From: Bacilli bacterium
GTDB taxonomy: Bacteria > Bacillota_I > Bacilli_A > RFN20 > CAG-288
Assembly: GCA_900763245.1 (NCBI GenBank)
Contig: CAAFJQ010000049.1
Coordinates: forward strand, 1 to 34,739
Reading direction: 5' to 3'
Length of the DNA: 34,739 bases
Shown here: in pieces, positions 33,436 through 34,739 of the stretch
How positions within the stretch are numbered: position 1 is the first letter of the stretch
Layout: every line of letters starts with the position of its first letter
Notes under the pieces: model-generated
The model's database searches: none
Told to the model about the DNA's origin: nothing
What the model saw: the letters and a program-made list of their open reading frames with translations, nothing else
Translations under genes and position numbers: made by a program

Positions 33436-33974
33436 GCAATCGAAATCTTGTTCTTTACCTTTTCAAAAGTCGCCTGACCGACTCCTTTCACTTTCATCAC
33501 GTCCTCGATAGCCTGATAATCGCCGTTTGCCAAACGATAATCTATCACATTAGGAGCCTGAGTCGAATTGAACCCGACTTCTAAAAGTTCGCTTTCCGAT
33601 GCGGTGTTGATGTTCACTTTGCTCAGTGTCGTATCGACACAAAGACCGCTTCCTGTCGAAATCGGAGCAATATAGAAAGCAGTTCTAGTCGAAATGATCA
33701 AAGATGCGTTATAGGCTGTCTCATCGGCATTTGTCGTAACTCCGCCTGCCATTGTGATCAAGTCACCCAAAGTCAAAGAAGAAGAAATCGAATACTCCCC
33801 TGGATGATTGATTTCTCCGCTGATTGTTACTTTGACGTTATTGGCATCCTCTACAAGAGTCGTTTTATCACCGTTGGAAGAACTGATGTTCCCTCCTCCG
33901 ACTTTGTGAACAGCAGACAACATAAAAAGACCTACTACTGTGACGACTATGCCAATGATAATTGTCTTCATCAT
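33432..33974 (-). CDS. comEA: Competence protein ComEA
   Basis: 180 residues. An N-terminal membrane anchor (about 4-22) is followed by an SLBB segment (about 45-105: KVTISGEINHPGEYSI, LTLGDLITMAGGVTTNADE) and two helix-hairpin-helix DNA-binding motifs at the C-terminus (KVNINTASESELLEV and AIEDVMKVKGVGQATFEKVK). ComEA is the membrane DNA receptor that hands DNA to ComEC. AGGGGG precedes two adjacent ATGs (33974 and 33971); either could be used. No comEB lies between it and comEC. Confidence 0.95.
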   Translation of the reverse strand: MMKTIIIGIVVTVVGLFMLSAVHKVGGGNISSSNGDKTTLVEDANNVKVTISGEINHPGEYSISSSLTLGDLITMAGGVTTNADETAYNASLIISTRTAFYIAPISTGSGLCVDTTLSKVNINTASESELLEVGFNSTQAPNVIDYRLANGDYQAIEDVMKVKGVGQATFEKVKNKISIA

Positions 33975-34060
33975 AATCGTTTTCCCCCTTCACTTAGATA
34001 TACAAGCGAAAGGAGAAAAAAACACAAAGTAGGTCTTAAATATTTTTTTAATACGATATA

Positions 34061-34534
34061 TTAGTTATCAATCTTAACGATCTCGACAGAGTAGGTGATC
34101 TTAGCATGGACTTCGACAATATCGCCGACTCTATGTCCGCTGATAGCCATTGCAATAGGAGAGTTGCTGTTGAGCAATCCCTTCAACGGATCTGTACCGA
34201 TGGTGCCTTTGATCTGAACAACAAATTCTTCACCGGTATCAACACGTCTAAGAGTGATCTTTCCGCCACCGATGCCGACAACATTCTTGTCGAGCTTGGA
34301 CTCATCGATGATTTCGGCGTGGTCCAATGTATAACGGATCTCAGCAATCTTGTTCTTGTTTTCTTCGAAACGTTCCTTAGCAGCATCATAATCAGCGTTT
34401 TCGCTTAAGTCGCCTAAAGCACGAGCGGCTTCCAATGCGGCATCGATCTGAGGTCTTTCAACATGTTCGAGCTGATATAATTCGTCTTCAAGCTGTTTCT
34501 TGACAGCAAGAGTCATTTTCTGTGTTTGTTCCAT
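34061..34534 (-). CDS. greA: Transcription elongation factor GreA
   Basis: 157 residues. The N-terminal coiled coil contains ARALGDLSENADYDAAKE, with the acidic tip (Asp-Leu-Ser-Glu-Asn) that enters the RNA polymerase secondary channel to stimulate cleavage of backtracked transcripts. The C-terminal globular domain ends GHRVGDIVEVHA followed by TYSVEIVKID. AAGGAG precedes the start, and an extended -10 lies upstream. Confidence 0.97.
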   Translation of the reverse strand: MEQTQKMTLAVKKQLEDELYQLEHVERPQIDAALEAARALGDLSENADYDAAKERFEENKNKIAEIRYTLDHAEIIDESKLDKNVVGIGGGKITLRRVDTGEEFVVQIKGTIGTDPLKGLLNSNSPIAMAISGHRVGDIVEVHAKITYSVEIVKIDN

Positions 34535-34566
34535 AATAAAAGTCTCCTTGGATGAAAATCTACAAG

Positions 34567-34575
34567 ATTATACCA
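34567..34575 (-). promoter_or_regulatory. Extended -10 promoter of greA
   Basis: TGGTATAAT on the minus strand lies about 32 bases before the greA ATG, with AAGGAG in the leader. It matches the TGGTATAAT form also used upstream of coaX and the pseudouridine synthase gene. Confidence 0.65.
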
Positions 34576-34676
34576 TAAAACATAACAATCAAACTGAATT
34601 ATTCAATAGTTTTTCATATATGAAAAGAAGTTCTTTTAAGATTTTCATCCTTTTTTGAAACATTGACTTGTTTTTC

Positions 34677-34739
34677 TCATCCTTCAAGCGAGAAATCAAT
34701 CATTGAAAATTTCATTTGTTCATCGTTCGGAGTTAATAA
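34677..34739 (-). CDS. Possible C-terminal end of a gene running off the window
   Basis: An open minus-strand frame enters from the right edge and encodes LLTPNDEQMKFSMIDFSLEG before a TGA at 34677-34679. The codon choice resembles neighbouring genes and the position upstream of greA fits a co-directional gene. Twenty residues are too few to name it, and it may be chance. Confidence 0.3.
   Translation of the reverse strand, partial: LLTPNDEQMKFSMIDFSLEG

Noticed and set aside
1..34739. CRISPR array, insertion sequence or prophage
   Set aside because: No regularly spaced repeats, transposase motifs or phage structural genes were seen by eye on either strand.

Overview
The window looks like a chromosomal segment of a low-to-moderate-GC Bacillota (Firmicutes) bacterium, most likely an anaerobic gut member of the Erysipelotrichia/Bacilli side. 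The reasons are an hrcA-grpE-dnaK-dnaJ operon with CIRCE operators, comEA-comEC, type III pantothenate kinase, PepV-type dipeptidase, a bile salt hydrolase, and GGAGG-type ribosome sites with TATAAT promoters. TGA is a normal stop codon, so this is not a Mycoplasma-type code. The taxonomic call is inference from gene content.

Left part (1-8979): a 997-residue surface protein in which a VanZ-like membrane domain appears to be split by a long array of Big-type Ig-like repeats; an AAA ATPase plus RloB/AbiLii-like pair (phage-defence type) whose rloB carries a frameshift at an A6 run; an SPFH/band-7 protein; an oversized ApbE lipoprotein; and, divergent from ApbE, a NusG-domain-II protein overlapping a Gx-transporter-type membrane protein.

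Middle part (8980-18268): endonuclease IV; an SDR resembling clostridial 12-alpha-hydroxysteroid dehydrogenases, with a strong promoter overlapped by a cre-like box; a bile salt hydrolase; a cardiolipin synthase; tRNA-Ser(GGA). After these comes a plus-strand operon of a pseudouridine synthase and three tightly packed genes I do not recognise, then a metallo-beta-lactamase-fold gene broken by two in-frame TAA codons.

Right part (18269-34739): phosphoglucomutase, a Cof-type HAD phosphatase, a membrane-anchored secreted nuclease with a Big-like repeat and a small partner gene, the heat-shock operon with two CIRCE-like sites, a coaX-pepV-trmB operon, comEA-comEC, greA, and at the edge the possible tail of one more minus-strand gene.

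The most distinctive points are the split VanZ/Big protein, the bile-acid pair (deconjugation plus probable 12-alpha oxidoreduction) with an apparent carbon-catabolite site, the rloB frameshift, several genes whose -10 box lies directly against the start codon with no Shine-Dalgarno (probable leaderless mRNAs), and the unknown three-gene cluster at 14775-17097. No CRISPR array, insertion sequence or prophage was seen.
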